Notes: generated by a model not told the origin, from the letters alone. 62,000 nt of DNA from Cristatella mucedo (GCA_009760855.2 WPIO01000001.1:8492501-8554500), one strand, 5' to 3'. Numbered from the stretch's first letter, positions 1 to 14,602 are shown. Numbers and translations: made by a program.

Positions 1-365
1 CCAATGATGCAGAAAGACTTTTCAGCGAAAGTAAATTGTCTGGCCATCGAAGTCCTTGTCGCACCACTAAGCAAAGCCGAGGGCATAGCTGATGTAGAGA
101 ATATTACAAGGAGAAACAGGCGCATTAACAGCAGCGAAAAGCAGCTGGAAGAAAGACACCATTACCGAAAGCAGGACCGAAGTGAGAAAAACCATTAAGC
201 AAGTGAGCGTCGAACCCGCTCTCGTCGAACCTGCAAGCATTTGTCGCTGGTCACGGCCTTTCGGACGGTTCAAATCCTCTCGGGCCTTTAAATTGACCTA
301 GCTTCCCTGCTTTTTAGGGAGAGAGAGAAAGACAGAAAGACATAAACAGAGAGCTGGAGTGAAAA
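1..365. other. Unassigned sequence
   Basis: Only short open frames without recognisable motifs occur here. A GA-rich stretch (about 318-350) precedes the first microsatellite. No gene is supported. Confidence 0.5.
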
Positions 366-371
366 TCATTT

Positions 372-441
372 CGCACGCGCACGCGCACGCGCGAGCGCAT
401 ACATATATGTACATACATACATATATATATATGTATATATG
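372..441. repeat. CACG then TACA/TA microsatellite
   Basis: An alternating CG/CACG run (about 372-397) passes directly into ACAT and TA repeats (398-440). This is a compound simple repeat of alternating purines and pyrimidines. Confidence 0.85.
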
Positions 442-593
442 AGCAGCTCACTGCCTGTGTACTCGTTTCGCGTCATACTAGTTCCGTCGCGGAAGATAAC
501 GCTGAGCCATCTTGCCGCTTGATGAAAGTGCGCCACCTTACGGCGTGAAGGGCTTTCTCGCTTTAATTAGTAGGTTCGTCTATATAAAAATAA

Positions 594-607
594 TACACAC
601 ACATACA

Positions 608-672
<65 letters not shown>
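594..672. repeat. CA/TA microsatellite
   Basis: A short ACAC/ACATACATGC lead-in is followed by about 30 TA units with a single GT interruption near 641. Open frames crossing it (Tyr/Ile strings) are low-complexity artefacts. Confidence 0.95.
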
Positions 673-674
<2 letters not shown>

Positions 675-1030
675 AGAGAGAAGGAAAGAAATGTGGAAAT
701 AGATACATGGATATGTTGAGAGCGAGCAATAGCTGCCGAAGAATGCGATAGTGGTTCGGACCGCACAACAGCTGCATACGTGTCTCGTCGCTGCAGTCCT
801 CCCTGGTCACTCACTTTCTCGAGAAGCTGCATCAGAAAAGCTCGCCTTGCCAAAACGACGCTGCAGGTAGGAGGAAAAGCTTCCATGGAAAATGATCCGT
901 GGCCAGATTTAGCCGTCAGGCTGATTCGCTGCCGTGCTTCCTTTGCATGGACCCATTGGTAGCGTGGTGCGAAATTGCTGCCGAAAGAGGCAGGCTCTGG
1001 GTGCGATACGCAGCTCAGCTTATGAAGCCG
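673..1030. other. Unassigned sequence between microsatellites
   Basis: Mixed-composition sequence with no recognisable domain, RNA or repeat. The long minus-strand frame through it exists only because the flanking simple repeats lack stops. Confidence 0.4.
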
Positions 1031-1152
1031 AAAGAGAGAGAGAGAGAGAGAGACAGAGAGAGACAGACAGACTGACAGAGACAGACAGAGACGGAGAGAC
1101 AGACTGACAGAAACAGACAGAGACGGAGAGAGAGACAGAGGGAAACACCGAG

Positions 1153-1190
<38 letters not shown>

Positions 1191-1192
1191 TG
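1031..1192. repeat. GA / GACA / GACAGACG compound microsatellite
   Basis: Purine-rich tract built of GA dinucleotides, GACA tetranucleotides and longer ACAGAGACGGAG units, ending in pure GA. It generates artefactual Ser/Leu-rich frames on the minus strand. Confidence 0.95.
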
Positions 1193-1199
1193 CATAGCA

Positions 1200-2640
1200 A
1201 TGTTTCGTGAAATCCTATAGCGTGATTCCCACACTGCCGCTTGTAGACTCGGTCCGATTCGAAGACTTTAGTGGCTGCCTCTAGACGGTGCTCGCGACTA
1301 AGTGCTGCCCGACCTAGCCAAAGAAAAGATGGCGTCGAGCGGTACGCTGCTCCGACACCGGGTGCTCTCTGGCTCGCTGCGCTCGACGTCATGACCGATG
1401 CCGTCCGGAGCCCAGTGAACGACAACATTTTGAGCACTAGTTCGAAATAGCCTCTAAGGGTTCGCGTGGCTCCCGCATGGCGCACAATGCAGTCCGTTCG
1501 GTTCCACTGTCCCGGCCACTCCGCCAGCACGGTCCACGCCTCGTTTTCCAGTCTTGGAGCCGACGAGCGACATGCAGCCGTGCCGAAATGGCGAAAGAGG
1601 CTTCGCGCGCCTCGCTTACGTCGGCCGCCGAGGCGCGGTCTCTCACCGAGCCGTTGCACCGTCAGCGAGCGCTCGCAGCGAGCCTCGGCTTGAAGTGCCC
1701 CCGGCTGCGACGCGTTCGAGTTCGTCCATCGCCTTCTCCGAGCACCAGACCGCACGTGGCGGCTTAGCAGGATTCGAACCTCGAGCGTCTGACTAAACTG
1801 TCCCCGTGTAAAGAGGAAACACTTCCGCCAAGCGGACTGAACGCCCGTCGTCGGCGAAACCGTTCGTCACCGGGCAGCAAGACCGGGCTTCCGCTTTTTG
1901 AGCGCGAGCCTCGGGCGAACCGGGAAACGGAAAGGGTGCCAACTATTGTGCGTTGCAATTATCATTCAATCTGAATTACACCTCTGGTAAGAGCGCCGGC
2001 AGGGTTAGCACCTGATTATCCGCCGGCGTGTCCCGTTTTCTCTCTCTCTCTCTCTTTTCATTAGCCATCTCCAAGGTCAAGGAAACCGTGTGCGACTTCT
2101 GCGCGACGAGTTTCTCGTTCCGTTGTTTCTCGTGGAGGTGCGAAGTGCCATTGCTATTAGGCTCGTCGAGCGAGTAAACGAGCGCGCGAAGTGGCTGCTT
2201 CACGGAGCCTCGGCTCAATAGTGTGGAGCCATCTCCCGGTCGCACGAGCGACCGGGAGGTGGCCATTCGTAGTCGTCTACTGCGAGTCCAAAGCGGCGAG
2301 GCGCCCAGCGAGCGGCGGCGACCGAAAGCTTCGACCAGTTACGCCCGTCTACGCTCGTCGTCGCAGCCAAATTTTGGGAAGGAAAAGCTCAGTTTCTACC
2401 CACAAGATGTCTTCCTAGAATCTTTCTCTTTCAGACGCCGGGACGCTGCTTTGGGAGTCCGTGCAATTGCTTTCGAGAACAGACGCACGAGGCGGTTGTT
2501 TCTCTTCCGAACCACGTGGAGCCGTGAGGAGGGGAAACGCTACAAAAGCGACGCCTTTGAGTCGTCAGAATTTATGAGAAAGTATTTTGCGTCAGCTGCG
2601 CCTTATAGGCGGACACTCATCGGTGTACAATAGAAATTAG
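1200..2640. other. CpG-rich, gene-free segment
   Basis: CpG dinucleotides are visibly denser here than in most of the window, and several frames are open mainly because stop codons are rare in GC-rich DNA. No domain or splice structure could be supported. The minus strand at 1768-1785 has a GGTTCGAATCC-like box B, so a SINE or tRNA remnant is possible. A short TC tract lies at 2038-2056. It could be a CpG island upstream of a gene outside the window, but that is inference. Confidence 0.35.
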
Positions 2641-2957
2641 CGAAAACATGCTGAAAATGCTCGACTAGATTGATGTCAATTCATTCAGCCTCGTCAAAAT
2701 CTCGTAATTAAATTCCTGAGAGCGATATGCAAATGGGTAATTATTATTACCAGTAGAGGCGAAATCAGGATTTTCCGCAAAAGAGCGAGAGACTCACAAG
2801 ATTTTCAGATAGGGGCAATGCCCACAAGTAATGAAAAATTAAAGCGCACATTAACAGTTTTTATTCGACACAAACTCTGCGGTTTATAACAAAGAAAAGT
2901 AGGAAACAATTTCTTCGTGAGAACAAACGCAGATGGTCGCTGGTCAGGGAACTGGGA

Positions 2958-3195
2958 GGCCGATAGGCCAGGAAGTAAGGTGCTCACTCTACACTACTGA
3001 GGTCGCAGGTTCAAATCCTGCAATGGGCAATCTTTTATTTCTACCTATAATCAGTGGGAATAGCTGTTATAATAATAATACACTTAATAAAGTGCCCTCA
3101 GATAACTCAATCTCTCTAGGTGCTTTACATTTTTGGCAAAGGGGATAGCATTTAAGGCTCTTCAGCCGCTATAAAAATGAGCTGTAAATAAAGTA
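2958..3195 (+). mobile_element. SINE1 (tRNA-derived), interrupted
   Basis: The head has tRNA-like promoter signals, including a clear box B (GGTTCAAATCC, 3007-3017) and the phrase AAGTAAGGTGCTCACTCT. The family-specific tail TTAAGGCTCTTCAGCCGCTA follows at about 3152-3171. Compared with the copy at 19548-19705, the body is split by a minus-strand LINE A tail at 3069-3144. Box B supports RNA polymerase III ancestry; the family name is local to this annotation. Confidence 0.75.
3069..3144 (-). mobile_element. LINE A 3' end nested in SINE1
   Basis: On the minus strand this reads AATGTAAAGCACCTAGAGAG and continues into a (TTA)n tail, the LINE A 3' terminus. It is severely 5'-truncated (about 75 bp). 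Flanks ATAGCTGTT (3060-3068) and ATAGCATTT (3145-3153) look like an imperfect 9-bp target-site duplication. Confidence 0.8.
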
Positions 3196-3900
3196 ATTTG
3201 TCACTTATCTTTTTAACTGTCCGCTATAGGGGGGCGGATGCCCCATCTCTGCCCCTGGTGCCACTAGTACTTACCATCATGACAAGCTTTGTGTAGTAAA
3301 CGGCTTGACGCGAGACGGAGATAGACCTCTTGGAGTGGCTCGTCCGTGGCTGAGCCGGGGCCAAAAATGTTCCGCTTTATTGTATGTCAATTGACTTAGT
3401 CCCCGGTTGTCATCAATTTGACTGAAATGACAAGATGCAAGCCGGTTGTTATTAGAGCAGCGTATAGCCGGCAGTCCCATCCTTCACCTCGTTACCAAAA
3501 CAGCGGTCATTGATAGGGGCATGAGTCCTTGCGAGACGTTACAGTTCTCGAGACGTGAGGCAGACACGACACTACTGGCGAGACAAGCCACTCCACCAAG
3601 GCAATCAGAAAATGAGCTGTTGGATTCTTTGATACCGGATAATATTGCGAATCCAGCTCGTGTCATCACTAGCTGTGCTAAAGCGAAAAGCACGATGCTG
3701 CTGAAAGTTTGAGGGTAAATAGCGTCGTTCCAAGGTACCCGCCGAGCAGGCAAGAGATTCTCAAGCTGACTAGTTTGCTGATAATAGGACTACAGAGCAA
3801 AACAGAGGGAGACACAGACAGACACTGAGACAGAGAAGTCAATGTGAGAGAAGAAGAGAGATGCAGCTACTGACAACGGAGACCAGGTAAACGCCCCTGG
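3196..3900. other. Unassigned sequence
   Basis: Two overlapping frames of about 88 codons on opposite strands (3446-3753) have no recognisable motif and are expected by chance. Nothing else is supported. Confidence 0.4.
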
Positions 3901-6515
3901 GACAGCAGCAACGGGGAGAGAGTTAGTCGCAAGGAAGAGGGGGCGTGGGAATCTCTCGAAAGCTGCTTGCTTTCGACCTACAAGGGCGAGACGGCGTTCG
4001 TCATCGCCTGTTACGGCGGCGCCAATTCTGCAGGAGCGATGGTCCCTCGTCTCCTCTCATTTGCGGCCCCGGGCAACTATTTCGCAGGCCCGTAATTGGC
4101 AGGCGGGTGTCGGTCGCCCGGGCGCTATCGCTAACTGCGAACTTGCTGCGAGGCAGCAGGTGGGAGGCTCGCCACCTAGTGGCCGCCCAATAAACGAGCT
4201 GGCGGAGAAAAAAGATCGCTAGCTAGTTACGGTCGAGACCAGTTGCGCTATTCTTCGGCCGGTGGGGCTAAAATACATCGCTCACAGTAGTTGCACGCCC
4301 ATGTCCCTCGGTGGGGGCTGGCGCCCAGCGAGCTCACTCGGCGGCAGCGGCTGGAGGTGACTGGAGCGCGCGCCTGCGCCATCTCGCTCGCGAAGAAGAA
4401 GAAGAGTAACGCCACTGGGCCGGTGGCGGCGGCGAGAAAAGGGTGGAACAGCCGCTGGAGCCGTTGTGCCGCTGATAAGACACTACGGTTGGTACTTCGG
4501 TAAAAAAAGTGGGCGACGTTAGCAGTAGCGAGCCGACCTCACGGCCGCCGCTTCCTGACAATAGGAGGGCGAGCAAAGGACGAGAAGCCTCACTCGCGAA
4601 GCTGGCTGTCACGCTTCCCCGGGGGCAGAGGTCTGTCGCCTGGCGTCGACTCGCCTCCTCTGGCCGCCGGCGCACGCGAGCCCGGCGCCGCCCGGTCGTC
4701 TGTTCGAGGCAGTAATTGTGTCGCTTCGCAGAAGCCGGCGAAGGAATGCCGCGCGGCCAGCATAATAAACAACAGCGGGGATGCTATTCTCGCAAGAGCA
4801 ATAAACAGTACGTCGATTCTCGACTCTGCTGGTCACCTGTTCTTTCGAGACCCCAGGTCGTACCAGACTGCAAGATCGGGCCGCCGCTAATGCGCTCCAC
4901 CTGTGCTCGATAAGCGAGGCGGTGGCAGAGGCAGCGCAGCGGTAGCGGCAGAGGCGATGGCAGAGGTAGCGACAGGCGATGGCAGCGGGAGCGGCAGAGG
5001 CGGCAGGCTCTGGCATGCCAACCTGCTTCACCGGCCGGAGCCCGCAAGCGAGCTCGGTGGGCCGCTTGCGATTCAATTGCATTGTAGAGGCTGCCCGCCC
5101 AATCCTCGAGCGAGAGCGGCCAAGCCGGAGTGATAGCGGCTAAGGCTCTTCTGTCGCTATCCGAGTGAGGCTGAAGTGACAGCTGACCTTGACTGTTTTC
5201 TTTTTACGGGGCAACGGGTCCCCTGCTACACAGGCTACTTCGTAAAGATCGAGCTCTGCTTACATGGAAAAAACAAGCAGCCAAACCGACTGCTTGAATT
5301 ATGTGACCATTTTGAGTTGTGCCCGAGGCCTCCGGAACTCGTGGCGAGAATCACTCCAACACGCCATTTTGCTAGCGGTCACTCTCAGCCGCATCGGAGC
5401 AGGTCGGCAGTGAACGACTCGAGTGTGAAGCGTCGCGGGTGCTATGCAAATGTCTTATGGCTATTATTATTAGTATTCTTATTCTAAAATAGCACGTGGA
5501 CTGGCAAACGTATTTTGCACCACTTGCCCGGACGCCTCCTCGTTTGCAGCAGTTTCATTCGCTGACAGCGATCTATCGGAAGAGTTGAGCATGCTCTCAT
5601 TTAGAAAGAGCCGAGACCGTCAAGGCAGTTGCAAAGCCGGAGCGAAGCCCTCTTGCGAAATTGCGAAGCAGTGCCCTTGGCAGCCTCACCAGCTGCTCTT
5701 TGGTAAGCGAGCCCTCGCATTCGTTCACTCAGCTTGCTCGCTTAACTTCCGGTCTGCGTAGACGTCGCTGCCGGTTCGGCGCCAACAAGCTTGGCAGCGG
5801 CGCCGATACGAGACGCCGCCGCCGCCGTCCGACGGCCTCTGCCGGTGGCAGCTCAATGCAACTCCAACCATTTCGAGTGGCTCGCTTATGGCACGAAGAT
5901 CGACGCTAGACTAGCGCGTAGGCGATCGGCGTTTGAGGCTGCCGCTGGCTTCGCTTGCCATCGCTACCCCGACAAGAGCGGGCCTTGCACACGGCCGGCT
6001 CGATTTCGCCAACAGTGGCAGTGGTAGGTGTGTGCGAGAGAGCGGGGCTCGCTGGTAGTTCCGGTCTCCTCCGAAAGTTCGTTTCGAAAGTTTTGGCGAG
6101 GTCTGGGCGGGACGCTCGATCGACGAGTGAAAGCGCTTCTTGCTCTACGAATGGATGGGGAAAGCAGCGTTAAGCTCATTCGACCGCCAGGAGCGACGCC
6201 ACAGCCGCCGAGATATCCATCGTTTGTCAAGGTCGGGCCCCCTTATCTCATTGGTCGCCCCAGGACCGAATGACCGGAGCCATTCTTTGGAGCCCGGTTT
6301 ATTGCTACAATTCTGCGTCACTGGCTGCCTGCTGCATGTGCCCAGCCGGGGGGGGGGGCGAGCGACGCCTCTGAGGTGGTCTCACTTAAGACGCCGACCC
6401 TGTCGGCTGTCACGTCCACTTGGCTAATCGAACTACGACTGACTCCTCGGCCTGAGCAAGGATTCGCCGCCGGGATTGGATCGGGTTGTGGTGATGCACC
6501 ACGGGTCGCTGCCCT
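3900..6515. other. CpG-rich segment with GGCAGA-type low-complexity repeat
   Basis: GC- and CpG-rich sequence with many short overlapping frames on both strands and no recognised protein. At 4917-5015 a degenerate hexamer-like array (GGCAGAGGCAGC/GATGGCAGAGGTAGC) occurs. A SINE1 tail lies at 5131-5168 and a G run at about 6348-6358. This could be an island near a promoter, but no TATA box, exon or transcript signal was identified. Confidence 0.35.
5131..5168 (+). mobile_element. SINE1 3' tail fragment
   Basis: TGATAGCGGCTAAGGCTCTT followed by CTGTCGCTAT matches the SINE1 tail seen at 3152, 19668 and, on the minus strand, near 25465. Only about 40 bp remain and the head is absent. Confidence 0.65.
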
Positions 6516-6655
6516 TATATATAAAAAATATATAATTAATTTGTGTAGCGTCCCTAGAAAATTTAATCTCTATCCATGCGATTCACATGTGCCGCAGGGC
6601 TCGAACCTAACCCCTGGACTAGCGAGCGTTTAGTAGGGTGTTCATATAGTGGCGT
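6515..6655 (-). mobile_element. SINE2 copy
   Basis: The minus strand shows a tRNA-like head with GGTTCGAGCCCTGCGGCACA (about 6593-6612) and then a tail GTGAATCGCATGGATAGAGA leading to TTAAATTTTCTAGGGACGCT and AT-rich sequence. The tail resembles the LINE A terminus (see 45058-45215 for the clearest copy). It ends in a TA-rich run. Confidence 0.7.
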
Positions 6656-7985
6656 CTTTTTCTGTCAAGATACTCTAGGTTTGACCTTTCTGCGCGACGG
6701 CAGCTTATGCAGCCAGAGTCGTCGTCGTTAGCGCCGCCCCAACAGCCTCGAAACTGGTTTCCGTGAAAAAGCATTCGCGTCCGTCTGAAGATGGCAGTGC
6801 TCGCCTCTCCATCGAGGCTTTTCCGCTTCCGGTGGTCAGCAAGTGCGCACTCATCCTCCTGTATGTATGGCACTCTTATGGCAACCGATCCGACCGACGG
6901 TTTCAGGCCAATCTCGTGCACAGTAATAAAACGAACAACTACTGGTTGGCAATAAAATGAGGAAGTGCTGCCTTTAATCGAAGCGCACTCCTGCACCCCC
7001 TGCTCCTCAATGGCGCCGACCTGGCACGGTCATGCGGTGTCACCCGCCGGCAGTCTGGCGTTGGGCATGCAGGCAAAGGCGCTTCTGCAGAGATCCTGGT
7101 GCGGCCGGGGGACACGTCGTTTCGCGGACCAATCGGACGCAGCAGCGAGGGCACTCTTCTTTTGCCGCAATCAGCCGTGACGCCGCGCCTGCAGCGCTCA
7201 GAAGACGCTGCCGGGGGGGGGAAGCAGCCGGACCGTGATGGCTACCAATCCAGCCTCGATTGCTGCGCGTGCCCTCGATTTTTTGCACGGTTCTAATACT
7301 ATAACCTCCGATCTACCGTCGTTATGCATGTTTTAAGTTTTAAGTGCTGCCTTCTCGAGTTTGTCCATGCTTTCGATCACTAGGGCGCACGAGTTGCCTT
7401 AGTTACACCTCCCGGCCGATGCAGAAAGCTCCCATTCGCTGACTTGCAGGACTCGCTAATGCTATCTACCTTGAGGGAGGGAGGTAAAATTAAATGCAAG
7501 CACTCAGCGACAGCAGCAAGCATTAAGCTTAAAGGCAGCTGAATCCTCGAGTCTCTCCAGAACTCCAGCAAAACCCATTTCGATAGCTATCGAATTTCAT
7601 TCCTCCAACTTCGGTTCGACGTCTCACCTTCGTACGGAGCACCTCATTTGCGTCCGGCGAGCCATTTTAATTTTCTGTCAGCCTGCGCTCATTGGCAAAA
7701 ATCGCGGAATGATTATCCCGCCCAACTCGACGAGGATGAGCTAAATGATGGTGCCCAAACCCTTAACCACCTTCATTTGCGGTGCTTGAGACGCTTTTGG
7801 GTGCGTCCGATCGTCTCTCGTACTGAGGCATTACCCGTTGCTGCGACTCGCTTACTTTGCTGCAGCTGCTGCTGCAGCAGCACGAATTATGGCGCATTCC
7901 TCTCATTCGCATTCCTGCTCCAGTTGTTGCTACCCGCAGCAGAAATTCAATGTGAGGTTGCAAGCATGTATAATAAAAAGAATAT
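6656..7985. other. Unassigned, partly CpG-rich sequence
   Basis: Short unrelated frames only. A G run lies at about 7202-7210, and a CTGCTGCTGCAGCAGC palindromic stretch near 7865-7885. No gene is recognised. Confidence 0.35.
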
Positions 7986-7987
7986 AT

Positions 7988-8064
7988 TTATACATTAGCA
8001 TTAATACATTTGCGTAGCACTCTCAGAGGACTCGATCTCTTTCTAGGCACTTCAAATATACTGA
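7988..8064 (-). mobile_element. SINE2/LINE A-type 3' tail fragment
   Basis: Read on the minus strand it gives TTTGAAGTGCCTAGAAAGAG, a GAGTCCTCTGAGAGTGCTAC segment, then AAATGTATTA. The TTTGAAG start and GCTACGCAAATG end favour SINE2 over LINE A, but the fragment is too short to be certain. Confidence 0.6.
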
Positions 8065-8065
8065 A

Positions 8066-8452
8066 AAGGACTCAAAATGATTCCGAATTGATGCAGCAGG
8101 TCAAGACAGCTCTTAAAGTAACACTCGTGCCTATTTTGATTGTGGAACTTATTCTGACGCAGAACTGATTGCTGCGAAAGACTCTTGGCCAAACCGTCGA
8201 CTTAAGTTGGCGACATCGTGAAGCTCCTTTAAATAGCGTTCTACCATAGCATCGAAGCTGAAGACCGTGTATAAGATCTGTAGTGTGTTTACATGAGATT
8301 AGAGGACCGAATTGTGTTAAAGCAGTTGCAGACAAAATCATACCTCCGTGCTGTCACACTTTGCCTGCTTCGCACCTTTAGCTAGGAGACTGCCAGCTGA
8401 TTGGTGGATTGTAATGAAATAATGTATGATGGTAATATTGGTTCCTAATGGC

Positions 8453-8455
<3 letters not shown>
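8066..8455. other. Unassigned sequence
   Basis: One 89-codon minus-strand frame (8072-8341) has no recognisable motif. Nothing else is seen. Confidence 0.35.

Positions 8456-8492
<37 letters not shown>
8456..8492. repeat. (TC)n microsatellite
   Basis: Uninterrupted TC dinucleotide run of about 18 units. Confidence 0.98.
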
Positions 8493-11045
<2,553 letters not shown>

Positions 11046-11193
11046 TATAATTAAAGAGCAGTATAATAATCTGCATACTTATGCTCATATTTGTTACACA
11101 AAATAAGCATAATCATAAGACTGCATATTCCAGGGTGGCGAAACTTCGGCTGACTTCCAATACTTTGGCTATGGGTTGCCAAGCATTTGTAAG

Positions 11194-11230
11194 ACTCTGT
11201 CTGTCTGTCTCTGTCTGTCGGTCTGTCTGC

Positions 11231-11321
<91 letters not shown>

Positions 11322-11415
11322 CTCTCTCTCTGTCTCTCTGTCACTCTCTCTCTGTCGCTGTCTCTCTGTCTCTTAGTCTCTATCTCTCTGCCTCACTGCC
11401 TCTCCGTCGCTTGGA
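11194..11415. repeat. CTGT / TC compound microsatellite
   Basis: CTGT tetranucleotides followed by a long TC run and interrupted TCTG units. Leu/Ser-rich frames here are artefacts. Confidence 0.95.
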
Positions 11416-11825
11416 GTCCCATCCTGTCTGTGTCTCAAACACTGGGTTTACTTTGAGCTCTATCTCTTTCGATTGTAAAAGAGTATCGTTGGCCTGTAGG
11501 CGCCGGCCCAGCCGGTCAGTTCTTGTTGACCAGAGGAGGCACAAGCATCCTGTTGATACGTTGCAGGCAATTTAACAACGACAGCCTCAAAATATGCTGC
11601 TGTAAAAAGCGACTTGGGCAATCGTTATATGCAATCTAGATGTCTTTTTCTTAGCTCGGGCTGTGCAGCTCGAGCATCTATAGCACAGCAGACGTCCGAA
11701 TAAATGTAGAACCAGAGGAAAAGAACATTTATTTATGTGAACTGCTATGTACATGTGCTATACACAGAGCACGTACACGAACACTAGGTTACTTCTTAGC
11801 CTCGATGGAATGATGCAATAAATTT
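11416..11825. other. Unassigned sequence
   Basis: No motif, repeat family or RNA recognised before the LINE A copy begins. Confidence 0.4.
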
Positions 11826-12335
11826 TGTGGCTCACTTTTAGGTTACTTCATTCTTTGGCTCCAGCCTATCTCTCAGATCTACTCCCCCACCAGGCCTAGC
11901 AGCGTACCACCGGCTTTTCGGAATCCAACAGTCTACAGATACCTCGTACAAACCTCAAATCCTTTGGAGACCGTGCATTTAGTTCGTATGCTCCCAAAGC
12001 CTGGAACTCCCTCCCGACTTGCGTCAGAACATCTCCTGACTTGACCAAATTTAAAAAGAACTTAAAAACACACCTATTTAGGGCAGCATTTAGTGGGCCT
12101 CTGTGATTCATCCTTAACGTGCTTATGCGTGCTGACACTGTGCATGTTGCCACTAACCAAATTTGCATGCTGACCCTGTGCATGTCACCCCTAACCATGT
12201 AATTCATTTTGTTTGTTTATCAAGCATGATATTACTTACCATTCAATTGCATTTCTCATTGCAGCAAATGTAAAGCGCCTAGATAGAGATTGAGTTCTCT
12301 GAGGGCCCTTTATCAAGTGCATTATTATTATCAAA
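11826..12335 (+). mobile_element. LINE A, 5'-truncated (RT C-terminus and 3' UTR)
   Basis: The sequence starts inside the region downstream of the reverse transcriptase (TTTAGGTTACTTCATTCTTT, equivalent to about 46550 in the best copy). It continues through the conserved C-terminal coding region (about 11940-12100), the 3' UTR and the terminus AAAGCGCCTAGATAGAGATT...TATCAAGTGCATTATTATTA. The frame is broken near the start of the copy. Confidence 0.85.
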
Positions 12336-14513
12336 TTCCCAGTCAATCTCTTTCGAAAACTAAAGTCCCTTGCAAAGATGGCGAGTCTCTTACAGCAATG
12401 GTCAACTATGAAGGTCGAGCTTCTAGGTGACCACCACTTCCAAGCCACCAAGGTTAGGCACCAAGCATTAACCGAGCCACAGATGCAACACCGAAGCTGC
12501 AACGTCAATCGCAGCATGGCCTGTAGCCCATCATGTCAAAGTTACTCAGATTGTCGTCATCCCCAAGTTTATCAACCTACTGTAGTCATATTTGAGATCT
12601 CAATTGGCCACTGCTAGGTGGCAAGGCTGCCCATAGCATTTTAAAAACCGGTAATCTCTAGTTCCTTTAATTATAGATTGGCGACTGCATTTCCTGGCAA
12701 AAACAATCGAGATGTGGCAGAGCCAAGGGTTGGTAGGGGGCATTTGCCTTCACCTACAGCCGGGCAGAGACCTGGGCCACTACTCTACTCCTATGTCTGC
12801 ACCACCCACCCCACCCTGACCATGACCAACGGCGAAATTATGTCTTAGTTCCATTCGATGAGCCACCGACGAGTTCATGTCGAATAAGCAGTACGATCGT
12901 TCGCTATAATTTTTCAATAATTGTGGGTCTAGTCCCGCCTATATATTGTGGGTCTTCCACCCCACGTACAGATTTTACAGGTCTTGCCTCCCAGAGGAAA
13001 ATCCTGGCCGGCCACAGCAAGCAGAGTTCACTTTGAAGGTGCAGCACATCACGTCTGCCCAGGTTTCTCCACAGCCTGTCTCTCAATTGCTTGCAAAATA
13101 CCTCAAATAATGATAACAGTCCACAAAACAGTGCCAGAAGTAAAATGCAGACAGCGTCGCTGGGAGGGCTCATCACAAGAGGCTGCGACTCCGGGCTGCA
13201 ACGAAACCCAACCCGGCAACTGCACAACAGGCTATGTTCTCCCAAGCAGCACGTGCACGAACAGTACAACCGCGATCTGCCGTTAGTAGACGTCTGGAGT
13301 CGACTGACTGATCGGGCACTACATGCTTCGCAAGTGCAAGGCTGATTGCAGTGCAAATTATTCGAAGTTATTCAATACATACCTTAGCTAGAAAAATTAG
13401 CTGAGCTTCAACTGCTGCACTCGGGTGACTCAATACCTGCTTCCACTGAAGCCTAGATAAATAAATATTCCCTCCCCCATGGCATAGGTAGTCTCGTAAG
13501 AGCAAGTTCGCAATGGCTAGTCTCTTCTAGCAGCAGTCAAGCTGGCCTACGTACAAGGCCGCTGCTCCCTGGATCGATACCCATCACCTCCACCTACACT
13601 GCATCATGGACGAATACAGGCCCAGAGCTTCACACATCACCTGGCGAGGGAGAATACCATCTTAGCCGGTATGGGCTTATAGCAACAGCATTAAGGATTG
13701 CAGGGAAGCAAAGCAAATACCCCCTCCCCTTCTCATCAACATACACATCAGCCAGCAAGGTAGTGGAGGGGTCAGGTTGTGGTCTGGCTCTTTCTTTAGT
13801 TTGTCACAGCTTCCGGTGCCTAGCTCAGGCTGCTTGCTCGTAGTGCACCGATTGATCCAGTGATTCCCACCACTGATCCAGTTGGCATCGCGCTCAATCA
13901 GAGCAGCTCCTTCAGCAGTGCAAGAGTACAGGAAAAAGTTCAACCGCCCAAGGCCCTGAGCTCGAACTCTGCACAACCCCTAGCATTCCATAGACGGCGG
14001 ATTCGAATTCCTTTTTCCCAGGGTTCCACCTGGGTAATAGACATTATGGGTCAACAATCCCTGTAGTCCATTGCATTGCACCTTTGTGCAAAGTGTGGCT
14101 GTTGGCGACTAGTGGGGGTGACGGTAATTGACCCAAGGTGCCCTCGCAGACACATGTTGCATTCGCAGTAAATTAGACGGTGATTCCAGATTGAATTAGA
14201 AGCACGTTATCAAAGCTGCTGTACGGTTTCTGTATTCAAGCTTTAGACTGCCGGCTACCCCAGTAACTGTCAACTGTCAGCTGACGATCCCAGTTAAGCT
14301 AAATGGCCAAGTCGCATTTGCCAGCCCGGTAATTCCAGACCTGCCTCTCCAAATGTCCTTCCCAGATGGCAGACCTTCAAGCATTTATTGCACATTAATT
14401 TTGAGGGAGTCAGGTGCAGACTTCACCTACAGGGTATCCATTTCGGGATGAGTAGAAATTAGTGACAGTTTGTGCAAATGGGTGGCATCACTGCACGTGA
14501 CAGGTACCAGACT

Positions 14514-14514
<1 letters not shown>
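12336..14514. other. Unassigned sequence
   Basis: No recognised coding region, RNA or dispersed repeat. Frames of 80-150 codons on both strands at 12904-13356 have no identifiable domain. Confidence 0.35.

Positions 14515-14601
<87 letters not shown>
14515..14601. repeat. (CAG)29 trinucleotide repeat
   Basis: Twenty-nine perfect CAG units. In the CAG (Gln) frame, stop codons lie about 20 codons upstream (near 14449) and 5 codons downstream, so no flanking protein supports a polyglutamine gene. The reverse strand gives poly-Cys or poly-Leu artefacts. Confidence 0.98.

Positions 14602-14602
<1 letters not shown>

Noticed and set aside
563-1755. Long minus-strand frames rich in Ser and Leu
   Set aside because: They read through GA/GACA and TA microsatellites, which lack stop codons in these frames. 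There is no domain outside the repeats.
1740-1860. Minus-strand tRNA gene suggested by GAGGTTCGAATCCTGC
   Set aside because: The T stem pairs poorly and no matching 5' half or anticodon arm was found; at most a SINE remnant.
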